A stretch of 64,000 nucleotides of DNA from Saccharibacter sp. 17.LH.SD (GCF_009834805.1 NZ_WVHO01000009.1:64501-128500), one strand, 5' to 3'; counted from the stretch's first letter, positions 46,321 through 56,078 are shown. Notes: generated from the sequence alone by a model not told the origin. Program-made: numbers and translations.

Positions 46321-46770
46321 ATGATGATTACGCTTTTGTCCCCTATGCAGACGGTTTGCTTGGCTCAGCAGCTTGCTGATCGTGTCTATCAAGGAGACTG
46401 CATCGCTTTATCAGGGGATCTTGGAGCGGGGAAAAGCACATTTGCGAGAGCCTTTTTGAAGGCCCTCGCGCGTGATGAGAGCTTGGAGGTTCCAAGCCCG
46501 AGTTTTGCATTAGTGCAGCCCTATGACACGCCCAAGGGACCCGTGTTTCATTATGATCTTTGGCGGCTATCTGGCCCTGAAGGTTTGTATGAGCTGAATT
46601 GGGATGAGGCGTGTGAAGCGATCATGGTGGTTGAATGGCCAGATCGTGCTGAAGATCTTCTTCCGCAAGAGGCGCTGCATGTTCATCTTACCTATGGCGA
46701 AAAAGAAGAGGAACGTCATCTTACGATGAGTGGTTGGCCAGAATCACGTTTGATGGGATTGAGTGTGTGA
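46321..46770 (+). CDS. tsaE: tRNA threonylcarbamoyladenosine biosynthesis ATPase TsaE
   Basis: P-loop protein that helps TsaBD make t6A37 in tRNA. Walker A GDLGAGKSTFARAFL is near residue 31-45, followed by VPSPSFALVQPYD, HYDLWRLSGPEGLYELNWDE and VVEWPDRAEDLLP, the family blocks. The 149 residues fit. Its stop overlaps the addB start (GTGA). Confidence 0.95.
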   Translation: MMITLLSPMQTVCLAQQLADRVYQGDCIALSGDLGAGKSTFARAFLKALARDESLEVPSPSFALVQPYDTPKGPVFHYDLWRLSGPEGLYELNWDEACEAIMVVEWPDRAEDLLPQEALHVHLTYGEKEEERHLTMSGWPESRLMGLSV

Positions 46771-49700
46771 GAGTTGCGACAATCCCGGCGTCATTGCCGT
46801 TTCTGGATCATGTAGCGAAAAATTGGTTGGAGCGCATTGGTCTTAAAGGGGTGAATGACGCCCAACAGGGTGGACAGGTTGGGACAATCCTCGTGCCTGG
46901 ACGCCGGGCAGCGCGCGCTTTGATGGAGGCTTTCCTCAGGGTGTTAGATGGAAAAGCAACGCTCCTCCCAGCCATTGTCGCGCTCGGTGATGTTGATGGT
47001 GAAGCGTTATTTTCAATGCGCTTGGAGGAAGGGCTACCTCCTGCTGTTGAGCCGACACGTCGTTTAGCGGTGTTGGCCCGTTTGATTGTACAGGCGTCTT
47101 TATTCCGTGGCGTAGAAGGGCAAGGGGCTGAAACGATCGAGCGTGTTTGGCCATTGGCGCAAGCTTTGGCCGACTTGATGGATGAAGCGGAGCGTTGTGG
47201 TGTTTCATTAGCTAAAGCCCTACCAGAAGCAGTTGCGGAGGACTTTGCTGACCATTGGCAAAAAACGCTTCTTTTTTTACAAATTGTTACGGACTTTTGG
47301 CCGAAATGGCTGGAGGAAGAGGGACAAACAAACGTTCTCGCGTGGCAGATTGCTCTTTTACACGCACAGGCGAAGGCATGGCGAGAAGAACCACCGCAGG
47401 CACCCGTTTGGGCGGTCGGATTTGTCGATGGTTCAGCGGGTGTGTCGACTGTTTTGAAGGCTGTTGCGTCTCTTCCTCAAGGGGTTGTGGTCTTACAAGG
47501 TGTTGATTGCGCTTTATCAGAGCAATTGTGGGATTCATTGTCGGAAACGCATCCTCAAGCTCTTTTCCGAGAGCTTTTGGATGATATTGAAATAAAGCGG
47601 CAAGAGTTAGAAATGTGGGGTACGCCACGTCGTCTTGGTCGAGAAATATTGTTACGCGATGTTCTTCTGCCGGAAGAAGGGATTGCTCGGTGGGGAGAAG
47701 AGAGAGAAGAGCTGGATAAAGCAGGGCTGAGCTTTTTGCCGGCCGCTGACTCGCAGCAAGAAGCGCAGGCTATTGCCCTTATTTTACGTGATGTTGCGTC
47801 TCATCCAGGGCGGACAGGTGCTTTGGTGACGCCGGATCGAGCCTTAGCCCAGCGCGTAAAGAGTGAATTATTACGTTTTGGGATTTACGCTGATGATAGT
47901 GCGGGAGAGTCTCTTGTCCGCACACCGTCGGCTGTTTTTTTACGGCTGATTGCAGCCGCTGTTACGGCGGATTTGTCCCCGGTTGCCTTGTTAGCGGTCA
48001 TCAAGCACCCATTAGCTTCATTGGGGATGTCACCTGGTCAATGTCGTGTTTATGCGCGGTTGTTGGAGCGTGTTCTCTTGCGTGGGCCTGCTCCAGCGCC
48101 AGGAATAAAGGGATTACAGGCGGCATTAGCGGAAAAGCAGGAGAGTCTCTCGTCTGATGAACGAGGAATGTTCACGGTCAAGGAGCTACAGTTTTTTCTA
48201 GAGAGGCTTGAGGCTGCTTTTGCGCCACTTCTAACCCTTCAAGGGAAGGTGCCTCTTCCTGATATGTTGGAAGCGTTGATTCAAACAGCAGAGGCGCTTG
48301 CCGCGGCTGGGGCCGAGGAGACTGATGCTCTATTGCAAGAAGAGGGGTCCCGTTTATGGCGGGGAGAGGATGGGGCGATGTTGTCTCATCATCTTGTTGA
48401 ATTAGCGACCTATACCGACTTACTTCCTCCGCAGCCAATCAGTGCGCTCGAGAACTTTTTGACGGTGTCGATGGCTCGGAAAGCGCTAACAGGGCTAAGG
48501 GGGCATCAAGACGGCGTTGAGCTCGCTCATCCCCGGATTTCTATTTACGGGGTGTTGGAAGCCCGACTGCTTGCCTTTGATACGGTTATATTAGGAGGGC
48601 TGAATGAAACAGTTTGGCCACCACTGCCTGACTCTGGACCATGGATGAGCCGCCCTATGCGGCAGCGTGTTGGGTTGTTTTCTCCAGAGCGGCAGATTGG
48701 GGCTAGTGCGCATGATTTTGCAATGGCGGTTCTCGCGGCAGATCATGTGGTATTGTCACGTTCTCAGCGGCGTGATGGTGGGCCTGCGGTGCCGGCAAGG
48801 TGGCTTGTACGCCTTTTTGCTTTTCTTGTGGGGCAGTCACAGGGGGGAGAAATCCCCGTGCATCCCGCTTTATCGTGGCAAGAACAGCTTGATCTGCCTT
48901 TAGGAGAGGCACGTCCTGTCTTACCGCCTGAACCGCGACCTCCGTTAGTTTTAAGGCCGCGCGGTCTCAGTATTACGGCTATTGATACGCTTAAACATGA
49001 TCCCTACGCGATTTATGCGCGGTATGTGCTGCATCTTAAAGCACTGTCACCTTTGGAAGAAGGTGTCGAGCATGCTGATTATGGGATGATTGTGCATGCT
49101 GCATTGGACCGAATGTTTCGTCATTACCCAGAAGGCTGGCCAGGACGTTCTTCTCAGATATTGAAAACATATTTTGATGATATCTTAGAAAACTCTGCTT
49201 TACGTCCTGCCTTACGTGCCTGGTGGCGGCCTCGTTTATATCGCATTGCTGATTGGGTGGTGATGCAGGAAGCAGACCGCATGACTGGGCGTGTCATGGT
49301 ACGGTCTTATACGGAAGTGGAGACAAGCTTTATCTTAAAGGATCTTCCGGGAGGAGATTTCCGCCTGAGAGGACGGGCTGATCGTATTGATATTGCACGT
49401 TATCACGATGTGGATAACCGCCCTCAAGCATGGGTCTTTGATTATAAAACGGGAGCCCCCCCTCCTGTAAAAGATGTGGCAGAGGGGTGGGCATCACAGA
49501 TGGTATTGGAAGCAGCGCTTCTTGAAAGAGGGGCCTTTAAGGGCGTGCCTTCCTCTGAGGTTGTGCAATTACTTTATTGGCATTTGAGTGGTGGGGCAAC
49601 GCCTGGAGAAATACGCAAAATTCCTTCTGATCAGGGGAAGGTTGCACGACAAAATGATGTGAGCTTCGCTGATCTGGTGGGGGATGCGTTGGAACGGTTG

Positions 49701-49844
49701 CGTGCTTTGATTGCAGATTACGATGATCCACGACGTCCTTATCGGTCGCAACCATGGGCAGGGCGTGTGTTGCGTTATACGGATTACGCTCAGCTTGCGC
49801 GTGTTGATGAATGGCGATTGTCAGCAGGGGAGGGCGGCGTGTGA
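46767..49844 (+). CDS. addB: Double-strand break repair nuclease subunit AddB
   Basis: Partner of AddA in the helicase-nuclease that resects DNA ends before recombination. The 1025-residue protein has an inactive helicase-like front part (TILVPGRRAARALMEAFLR; GALVTPDRALAQRVK) and a C-terminal RecB-type nuclease site, GRADRIDIARYHD, followed by VFDYKTGAPPP. GTG 46767 is chosen because it forms the four-base overlap with the tsaE stop; an upstream TTG at 46734 is possible. Confidence 0.94.
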   Translation: MRVATIPASLPFLDHVAKNWLERIGLKGVNDAQQGGQVGTILVPGRRAARALMEAFLRVLDGKATLLPAIVALGDVDGEALFSMRLEEGLPPAVEPTRRLAVLARLIVQASLFRGVEGQGAETIERVWPLAQALADLMDEAERCGVSLAKALPEAVAEDFADHWQKTLLFLQIVTDFWPKWLEEEGQTNVLAWQIALLHAQAKAWREEPPQAPVWAVGFVDGSAGVSTVLKAVASLPQGVVVLQGVDCALSEQLWDSLSETHPQALFRELLDDIEIKRQELEMWGTPRRLGREILLRDVLLPEEGIARWGEEREELDKAGLSFLPAADSQQEAQAIALILRDVASHPGRTGALVTPDRALAQRVKSELLRFGIYADDSAGESLVRTPSAVFLRLIAAAVTADLSPVALLAVIKHPLASLGMSPGQCRVYARLLERVLLRGPAPAPGIKGLQAALAEKQESLSSDERGMFTVKELQFFLERLEAAFAPLLTLQGKVPLPDMLEALIQTAEALAAAGAEETDALLQEEGSRLWRGEDGAMLSHHLVELATYTDLLPPQPISALENFLTVSMARKALTGLRGHQDGVELAHPRISIYGVLEARLLAFDTVILGGLNETVWPPLPDSGPWMSRPMRQRVGLFSPERQIGASAHDFAMAVLAADHVVLSRSQRRDGGPAVPARWLVRLFAFLVGQSQGGEIPVHPALSWQEQLDLPLGEARPVLPPEPRPPLVLRPRGLSITAIDTLKHDPYAIYARYVLHLKALSPLEEGVEHADYGMIVHAALDRMFRHYPEGWPGRSSQILKTYFDDILENSALRPALRAWWRPRLYRIADWVVMQEADRMTGRVMVRSYTEVETSFILKDLPGGDFRLRGRADRIDIARYHDVDNRPQAWVFDYKTGAPPPVKDVAEGWASQMVLEAALLERGAFKGVPSSEVVQLLYWHLSGGATPGEIRKIPSDQGKVARQNDVSFADLVGDALERLRALIADYDDPRRPYRSQPWAGRVLRYTDYAQLARVDEWRLSAGEGGV

Positions 49845-52800
49845 TTGATGCAGATTCGGAGCGTCAAAATAAGCAAAAAACGGCTATTGAAGTCGCTGAT
49901 GATGCACAGCGTTTAGCGTCGGACCCCTGTGCATCGGTCTTTGTGTCTGCCTCAGCGGGATCAGGAAAAACAAAGCTGCTGATTGACCGTCTGTTACGGT
50001 TAATGCTGCCTATTGAGGGCGTGGATGATGAGGGGCGCCCAACTCTCGTGAAAGGGTCTGATCCAGCGCGTATTTTATGCCTGACCTACACAAAAGCGGC
50101 CGCGGCAGAAATGGCCAATCGTTTGCAGAATAGGTTGGGGCAGTGGGTTTCTCTAGCGGATGAAAAATTGGGGGAAGAGCTGAGGGCCCTCAACGTGCCT
50201 GATACGGCTGCGACACGTGCGCAAGCACGGGGATTGTTTTTGCGTGTATTGGATCTCCCTGGTGGGCTTCGTGTTGAGACCATTCACGCTTTTTGTCAGT
50301 CTTTATTACGGCGTTTCCCATTAGAGGCAGTGTTAGATCCGCATTTTTCCCTTATGGAGGAGACCGATAGCCTTTTAGCGTTGCGTCAAGCTCTTGAGCA
50401 GGAGCTAGGTGAGAATGGAGACCATGCCACGACGCTGGCAAGTATTTCGTCATTTGATGACGTCGTGCAGCGTATTACGGGCTTTAATGAGAAGATTGGA
50501 CGTTTACAGTCCCTTTTGGCGCTTTGGAAGCAAAGCCCTCAGCATGTGTTGGCAGCCTATAAGCATCTTTTGAAAACGGGCAATGACGATACGGCTACGC
50601 TTGAGCGGGAAATATGCTCTCCCCCGAAAGAAGAGTTTTTGCGGGAAGGTCTCCAAGCCGCATGGCCCGATATGTCCGAAAGTGGGCGCCGGAGCGGTCA
50701 AGTTTTGTTGGATTGCTTGGCACAACCGAAAGATGAACGTCGGGATGAGGTTTTTAGGACCATTTTTCTGAAGGTCAGTGACGGACGGCCCCGTAAAATG
50801 AATTCCATGGTCGGGAAAAAGGCTCAATCTCTTGTTCCAGAATTGTTGGAGGCTTTGGAGCAGGAAGCCCAGCGGCAATGGGAATTGGAAGAGCAACGAC
50901 GCGCACAAAAACTTTTGGTGGTTAATTATGCTCTTTTAGGCCTCGCGGCCCCGGTGTTGTCTCGTTTTTATGACGAGAAGAAACGGCGTGGTGTCGTTGA
51001 TTATAACGATCTTATTGCGCGAACACGTGATTTGTTACGTGATCCAGGGGTCGCCTGGGTGATGTATAAGCTGGATGGTGGGATTGACCATCTTTTGCTT
51101 GATGAAGTGCAGGATACGTCTGCCTTACAATGGGAGATTGCTGGGGCATTAACTAGTGACTTTTTTTCAGGGGAAGGACGCCATCAGCTCGGGCAAAGGC
51201 CGCGAACGGTTTTTGCTGTGGGAGACTTTAAGCAGTCTATTTATAGCTTCCAGGGTGCTGAGCCAGAGCAGTTTCATGCGTGGCGCCGTGAATTTGCGCG
51301 GCGGGTGAATGCGGCTGGGCTTCTTTGGAGAGAGCCGGAGTTGAATGTCTCTTTCCGCTCTGTTTCACCAGTGCTGCAGTTGGTTGATTGTGTATTTAAA
51401 AGCGATATCGCCGCACATGGACTTCGTGAGGTGGGGCGACGCTCATTGACAGCTCATATTTCAGCGCGTCCAGGGGAAGGGGGGCGTGTCGAAATATGGC
51501 CTCTTGTCCCGTCAAAAGAACATGAAAATGAACAGACACAGGATGGAAGTGTCATAAGCCCTTGGCGTGCACCACAACGCAATGAAGACCAGCGGAGTGC
51601 ACCACAACGTTTGGCCGAGGCGTTGGCTGAATGGATCGCAGGGAAAATTGGTATTCCTTTACAAAAAGGACAGTTACCGTTGCGTGCGGGGGACGTTCTG
51701 ATACTCGTTCCCAAACGATCTGCTTTTTTACGAGCGCTTATTCGTGCGTTGAAGCTGAGGCGTATCCCAGTGGTCAGTTTTATTCGCTCTGGCTTAACGG
51801 AACAGGTCGCTGTGCGCGATTTGATGACGCTGTGTGCCGTTTTGCTTTTACCACAAGATGATCTGAGCCTCGCCAGTTTTTTGACGTCCCCTTTAGGAGG
51901 GATCAGTGATGATTCTCTCATGGATTTGGTGACACTGAATGGAAAGAAGGCCCTTTTAGGGGCAGACGGTAAGTCTTTATGGTCTGTCTTACGAGAGCGG
52001 TATTCAGAGCGAGAAGAGTGGACGCAAGCCTGGGAGCATCTTTCTGCACTGTATCGGCGGGTGGATTACGACACACCTTACACGATTTTAGTTCAGGCAT
52101 TGGGACCTCAGGGAGGGAGGGCGCGTTTATTGGCTCGATTGGGCCCCGAGGCTGCAGAACCTGTTGATGAGTTGCTCAGCGCAGCCCTAACGTATGAATC
52201 CCAACATCCACCATCGCTTCAAGGTTTCCTTCATTGGTTAGAAGCGAGCCAGACAACGACACGTCGGGAGCCTGAGAGTGACATAGATGCCGTACGAATC
52301 ATGACCGTCCATGGGTCAAAAGGGCTTCAGGCACGGTTAGTCATTCTGCCAGATACGACGTCGGCGATGGATCGCGATCGCGACGTGTTGTGGAGGAGGC
52401 AGGACGGTGGGGAGGATTTACCGCTTTGGGTTCCCCATAAGAATGATATGAGAACAACGCAAACCGATCTCTTCACGGGGGAAGCGGCAGAGCAACGGCG
52501 TGCTGAACGCAATCGCCTGCTTTATGTGGCTTTAACACGTGCGAGTGATTCGTTGGTTGTATGTGGTTGGGAGCCTTCTGGGCGCGGCGATATCGCTGAT
52601 ACAAGCTGGTACCAACAGTGTTGGGATGGATTTTCTCGATTAGACAACATCACGGCAGAGCCACTTGGACTGGGCTGGCCGGGGGATCGTTTGATTTTTG
52701 AAGCACCTGTTGAACGTCGGCAGAATTTATCCTCTTTGGGCATAGACGTTACGCCTCCCATAACATTGCCTTCATGGCTTGGCAGTGCGCCTGAATGGCA

Positions 52801-53473
52801 GGTTGCTCCAGCCCCACGTGAGGAAGCACTAGCGCGTCCTCTAACACCGAGCCGTCCAGAAGGGGCTGAGTTTGGTCCACTTCCCGTGGCAAAGTCTCCT
52901 TTAGACATTTTGCATCAGAAGGTGCGGGACGATGCTCTTCTCAAAGACGAAGGCCGTCAAAAAGCAATGCAACGTGGGCGGCTTGTGCATCGTCTTTTGC
53001 AGCTTTTACCAGGGATTCCTGAAAGAGAGCGTGAAGATAAAGCGCGTTCCTGGTTAGCACGACCTGCATGGAAATTATTGCCACGTGATGTTGACACCCT
53101 TTGTCGACAGATCATGGGTGTTTTAGCGGAGCCACGATTATCTCCTCTTTTTGGACCGTCAAGTTGGTCAGAGCAGGCGATTTCTGGAACACTCATGCAG
53201 GGTACATTAGGGCGTGTTGTTTTAGGGAAAGTGGATCGTTTTTGTCTTCAAGCAGAGAGTGTGTGGCTGTGTGACTATAAAACGGGCCGTCGGCCACCTC
53301 GTGAGGCTTCCCAAACACCATCGGCTTATTTGCGGCAAATGGCTGCTTATCGTGCTGTGATGCAGCAAGTGTATCCAGAACGAGAAATTCGCTGTTTTCT
53401 CGTCTGGACAGAAGGGCCAGAAGTGAGTGAATTACCGGCGGACCTTCTTAAAGAATATGAGAGAAGTTTTTGA
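49841..53473 (+). CDS. addA: Double-strand break repair helicase-nuclease AddA
   Basis: UvrD-family helicase with a C-terminal nuclease domain. Walker A SASAGSGKTKLLIDRLL, helicase motif Ia ILCLTYTKAAAAEMANRL, motif II LLLDEVQDTSALQW, motif III AVGDFKQSIYSFQGAEPE, motif V RIMTVHGSKGLQARLVILP and motif VI NRLLYVALTRASDSLVV are all present, as is the nuclease site VVLGKVDRF followed by LCDYKTGRRPP. GTG 49841 overlaps the addB stop by four bases and follows AGGGGAGGG. The 1210 residues fit the family. Confidence 0.96.
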   Translation: MIDADSERQNKQKTAIEVADDAQRLASDPCASVFVSASAGSGKTKLLIDRLLRLMLPIEGVDDEGRPTLVKGSDPARILCLTYTKAAAAEMANRLQNRLGQWVSLADEKLGEELRALNVPDTAATRAQARGLFLRVLDLPGGLRVETIHAFCQSLLRRFPLEAVLDPHFSLMEETDSLLALRQALEQELGENGDHATTLASISSFDDVVQRITGFNEKIGRLQSLLALWKQSPQHVLAAYKHLLKTGNDDTATLEREICSPPKEEFLREGLQAAWPDMSESGRRSGQVLLDCLAQPKDERRDEVFRTIFLKVSDGRPRKMNSMVGKKAQSLVPELLEALEQEAQRQWELEEQRRAQKLLVVNYALLGLAAPVLSRFYDEKKRRGVVDYNDLIARTRDLLRDPGVAWVMYKLDGGIDHLLLDEVQDTSALQWEIAGALTSDFFSGEGRHQLGQRPRTVFAVGDFKQSIYSFQGAEPEQFHAWRREFARRVNAAGLLWREPELNVSFRSVSPVLQLVDCVFKSDIAAHGLREVGRRSLTAHISARPGEGGRVEIWPLVPSKEHENEQTQDGSVISPWRAPQRNEDQRSAPQRLAEALAEWIAGKIGIPLQKGQLPLRAGDVLILVPKRSAFLRALIRALKLRRIPVVSFIRSGLTEQVAVRDLMTLCAVLLLPQDDLSLASFLTSPLGGISDDSLMDLVTLNGKKALLGADGKSLWSVLRERYSEREEWTQAWEHLSALYRRVDYDTPYTILVQALGPQGGRARLLARLGPEAAEPVDELLSAALTYESQHPPSLQGFLHWLEASQTTTRREPESDIDAVRIMTVHGSKGLQARLVILPDTTSAMDRDRDVLWRRQDGGEDLPLWVPHKNDMRTTQTDLFTGEAAEQRRAERNRLLYVALTRASDSLVVCGWEPSGRGDIADTSWYQQCWDGFSRLDNITAEPLGLGWPGDRLIFEAPVERRQNLSSLGIDVTPPITLPSWLGSAPEWQVAPAPREEALARPLTPSRPEGAEFGPLPVAKSPLDILHQKVRDDALLKDEGRQKAMQRGRLVHRLLQLLPGIPEREREDKARSWLARPAWKLLPRDVDTLCRQIMGVLAEPRLSPLFGPSSWSEQAISGTLMQGTLGRVVLGKVDRFCLQAESVWLCDYKTGRRPPREASQTPSAYLRQMAAYRAVMQQVYPEREIRCFLVWTEGPEVSELPADLLKEYERSF

Positions 53474-53484
53474 TAATTATCAAA
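53469..53484. repeat. Perfect 16-bp palindrome across the addA stop codon
   Basis: TTTGATAATTATCAAA is fully self-complementary; the addA stop codon is inside it. It may be an operator for trxA or part of a weak terminator. Confidence 0.6.
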
Positions 53485-53491
53485 TATGGTT

Positions 53492-53509
53492 GCGCTTTTG
53501 GAAAAGCGC
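53492..53509. repeat. Perfect inverted repeat upstream of trxA
   Basis: GCGCTTTT and AAAAGCGC flank GG in the 96-base gap between addA and trxA. There is no T tract after it on the plus strand, so termination of addA is doubtful. Confidence 0.6.
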
Positions 53510-53569
53510 CCAATATCTCTATGTCCGAAGGCATTATCGCATCATGGATTGCGTTTAAGGGAGTTTTTT

Positions 53570-53899
53570 ATGAGTGAGCATACAGTTGCCGTAACGGATC
53601 AGGGTTTTGAGGCAGACGTTCTTAAAGCAGATGGTTACGTTTTGGTTGATTTTTGGGCAGAATGGTGCGGTCCTTGCCGGATGGTCGGGCCTGCTTTGGA
53701 AGAAATTGGTGCCGATTACAAAGGTCGCGTGAAAGTGGCGAAGGTGGATATTGATTCCAATCCTGAAACACCAACGACTTATGGTGTGCGGAGCATCCCA
53801 ACGATGATTATTTTCAAGGGTGGGAAGCCAGTAGCGCAGCAAACGGGTGCACTTCCAAAAAGCCAATTGAAAGCATGGATTGATCGTACATGCGTGTAA
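53570..53899 (+). CDS. trxA: Thioredoxin 1
   Basis: Cytosolic disulfide reductase. The 109-residue product has VLVDFWAEWCGPCRMVGP with the redox pair Cys 33/Cys 36, the partner residues VAKVDIDSNPETPTTYGVRS and the cis-proline segment SIPTMIIFKGG. ATG 53570 follows AAGGGAG; an upstream in-frame start would add 28 unlike residues and cross the hairpin. Confidence 0.97.
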   Translation: MSEHTVAVTDQGFEADVLKADGYVLVDFWAEWCGPCRMVGPALEEIGADYKGRVKVAKVDIDSNPETPTTYGVRSIPTMIIFKGGKPVAQQTGALPKSQLKAWIDRTCV

Positions 53900-54027
53900 T
53901 GGCCTGAAAGTATATTTTGTGTTCCTGACAGAGATGTGCTGTCATTTGGAGGCGTTGTACCGTTTTTCTTAGGATAGCATGAGTTGGGAGCGTGGCCAGG
54001 ACGACAGGGAGAGTGTAAGATGGGAGG

Positions 54028-55212
54028 ATGTCTAAGCGTCCAGTCTTTCCTTCGCCTGTCGTTCTGACCTCTTCAGAGGCAGTTGCATCATTATGTGAAA
54101 CATTGCGTCATGAACCCTTCGTGACGATTGATACGGAGTTTGTTCGAGAGAAAACATATTGGCCTAAGTTATGTCTTGTTCAGTTGGGAGGGAAGAACGA
54201 CGTTGCGTTGATTGATGCTTGTGCCCCGGGGATTGATTTGACGCCTTTAGCTAATTTGTTGGCAGAACCTTCGTGTAAGAAAGTATTCCATGCGGCTCGG
54301 CAAGATTTAGAGATATTTTTGCATCTCTTTGGGCGTTTGCCCGTTAATGTCTTTGATACTCAGATTGCGGCTATGGTGGCCGGATTTGGTGAGCAAGTGG
54401 GGTATGATAGTCTGGTAGGGGCTATTACAGGGCAATCAATTGATAAAACGCATCGCTTTAGTGACTGGGCTGCACGTCCATTAACGAAAGCACAAATTGC
54501 GTATGCAAGCGCAGATGTAACGCATTTGCGTGTTGTGTATTGTGCATTGCGTGATCAATTGAAAGAGCAGGACCGTATTCATTGGGTTGAGGCTGAGCAG
54601 GCTATTTTGACGGAGGAGAAGACCTTTCGTCCTGACCCACGGCGTTTGTGGGAAAAATTAAAGGCACGCACGAATAATCGTCGCATGTTGGCCATTTTGA
54701 GGGAGATTACAGCGTGGCGTGAAGGTGCTGCGCAACGTGTTGATGCCCCCCGGCAAAGAATTGTGCGTGATGAAAGCCTCTTAGAAATTGCTGCGGTGAA
54801 GCCACGGACCGCGAGTGATCTGGCGCGCATTCGGGGTGTTAGTTCTGGGTTGGCCGATGGAGAAATGGGCAAGGAGCTTTTAAACGCGATTATTGTGGGA
54901 GAAGCTGTTTCAGAAGATGAATTGCCAGTACCTCCTTCGAGAAAAAAAGCGGATCGCCCTAAAGTGCCTCAAGGTGTCGTGGCCTTATTAAAAGTTTTGC
55001 TCGCGGCGCGTTGTGAGACATATCGTGTAGCGGCCCGTTTGGTTGCCTCGAATGATGAATTAGAGCAACTGGCATTGGGAGAGACAGATTTACCTGTAAT
55101 GAAGGGATGGCGACGGGATGTTTTTGGGCAGGAGGCACAATTGCTTCTTGCAGGAAAGGTCGTTTTTTCTATTCGTAAGGGGGAATTGCATGTGGAAGCG
55201 CCGTCGCTTTAA
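54028..55212 (+). CDS. rnd: Ribonuclease D
   Basis: 3'-5' exoribonuclease that matures tRNA and other RNA ends. The DEDD exonuclease motifs are VTIDTEFVREKTYWPKLCLVQ-type Exo I (TIDTEFVREKTYW), Exo II HAARQDLEIF and FDTQIAA, and Exo III YASADVTHLRVVY. A C-terminal HRDC-like helical region follows (about 210-285). The 394-residue length is typical. Confidence 0.95.
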   Translation: MSKRPVFPSPVVLTSSEAVASLCETLRHEPFVTIDTEFVREKTYWPKLCLVQLGGKNDVALIDACAPGIDLTPLANLLAEPSCKKVFHAARQDLEIFLHLFGRLPVNVFDTQIAAMVAGFGEQVGYDSLVGAITGQSIDKTHRFSDWAARPLTKAQIAYASADVTHLRVVYCALRDQLKEQDRIHWVEAEQAILTEEKTFRPDPRRLWEKLKARTNNRRMLAILREITAWREGAAQRVDAPRQRIVRDESLLEIAAVKPRTASDLARIRGVSSGLADGEMGKELLNAIIVGEAVSEDELPVPPSRKKADRPKVPQGVVALLKVLLAARCETYRVAARLVASNDELEQLALGETDLPVMKGWRRDVFGQEAQLLLAGKVVFSIRKGELHVEAPSL

Positions 55213-55281
55213 GAAGTGATGGTGCGTCGAGCTAAGAGATATGAACTCTTCCACCTGCATTTGAATTATTGCTAATGATGG

Positions 55282-55308
55282 GTTCCTTCTTTGTAGAGTA
55301 GAAGGAAC
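55282..55308 (+). promoter_or_regulatory. Hairpin that buries the gcrA ribosome binding site
   Basis: GTTCCTTCT (55282-55290) pairs perfectly with AGAAGGAAC (55300-55308) across a nine-base loop. The 3' arm contains AAGGA, which is the Shine-Dalgarno for the ATG at 55312. If formed in the mRNA, this stem would hide it. Confidence 0.65.
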
Positions 55309-55311
55309 TAG

Positions 55312-56016
55312 ATGAATGGGAAAGGGAAGCCGAAGGCTATGGAATGGACAGAGGAACTGATCGCCAAACTTCGGGAATTGTGGAGCCAAGGTCTCTCAAC
55401 GGCAGAAATCGGGCGACAATTATCCATTACGAAGAATGCGGTTGTAGGTAAGGCACACCGTTTGGAGCTTCCTCCACGCCCTTCTCCTATTCGTAACAAG
55501 GGAGCAACTTCTGAGGGAGGCGCTACCACGGCACGTTCACGGACTAGTAAAACGACGCGCCGTAAAAAAAATGCCGAGAGTGAGTTACCTTTTGAGGATG
55601 CGAAGGAAAGAAGAGTCCCAGCAGCATCAGATGGGGCTTCGTCAGCAGGGGACGTGAAAGAATCGGCGAAGAAAGTTAGCGAATCAGTTGCCGTGGAAAA
55701 AGTTTCTTCCCGTGAGAAGAAGGCTCAGCCAGAGAGGAATATTCTTTCCGAGGATGTCGTAGCACGGGATGTTTCCAAAGAAGAATCACCCCCTGTGCGT
55801 TCGTCAGCGCCTCAACCACGGAAAGTTGTCCCGCCTCGTCGTGTAAGAGAGGCGATGGACCGTCCTACTCGGCAGGGGCCATCATGTCAGTGGCCCATTG
55901 GTGATCCTGGGACACCAGACTTTCACTTTTGTGGTGCTACCCCCTTACCTGGCAAGCCTTACTGCGGTGAGCATGCGGCTATTGCCTATGTAAAGATACG
56001 GGACCGCCGGCATTAG
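55312..56016 (+). CDS. gcrA: Cell cycle regulator GcrA
   Basis: Alphaproteobacterial transcription factor that acts with sigma-70 RNA polymerase, often at CcrM-methylated GANTC sites. The N-terminal helix-turn-helix domain is MEWTEELIAKLRELWSQGLS, TAEIGRQLSITKNAVVGKAH and RLELPPRPSPI; the C-terminal zinc-like polymerase-binding domain is CQWPIGDPG, FHFCGATPLPGKPYCGEHA. A low-complexity charged linker of about 110 residues separates them. ATG 55312 has AAGGA five bases upstream; ATG 55339 (MEWTEE) matches the family start and is an alternative. Confidence 0.95.
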   Translation: MNGKGKPKAMEWTEELIAKLRELWSQGLSTAEIGRQLSITKNAVVGKAHRLELPPRPSPIRNKGATSEGGATTARSRTSKTTRRKKNAESELPFEDAKERRVPAASDGASSAGDVKESAKKVSESVAVEKVSSREKKAQPERNILSEDVVARDVSKEESPPVRSSAPQPRKVVPPRRVREAMDRPTRQGPSCQWPIGDPGTPDFHFCGATPLPGKPYCGEHAAIAYVKIRDRRH

Positions 56017-56032
56017 TGGACGCAGCGCACCT

Positions 56033-56063
56033 ACCCCCTCTTTATCAAGAGTAAGGAGGGGGT
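56033..56063. terminator. Hairpin between convergent gcrA and bactofilin genes
   Basis: ACCCCCTC (56033-56040) pairs with GAGGGGGT (56056-56063) across a 15-base loop. It lies between convergent genes, but no T run follows either arm, so termination is a guess. Confidence 0.45.
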
Positions 56064-56078
56064 GCGTTGGTCTCATGG

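Noticed and set aside
51454-51921. A 155-codon open frame antisense to addA
   Set aside because: It lies fully inside a well-supported gene, lacks a ribosome binding site and its protein is low-complexity arginine- and serine-rich, typical of a shadow frame.
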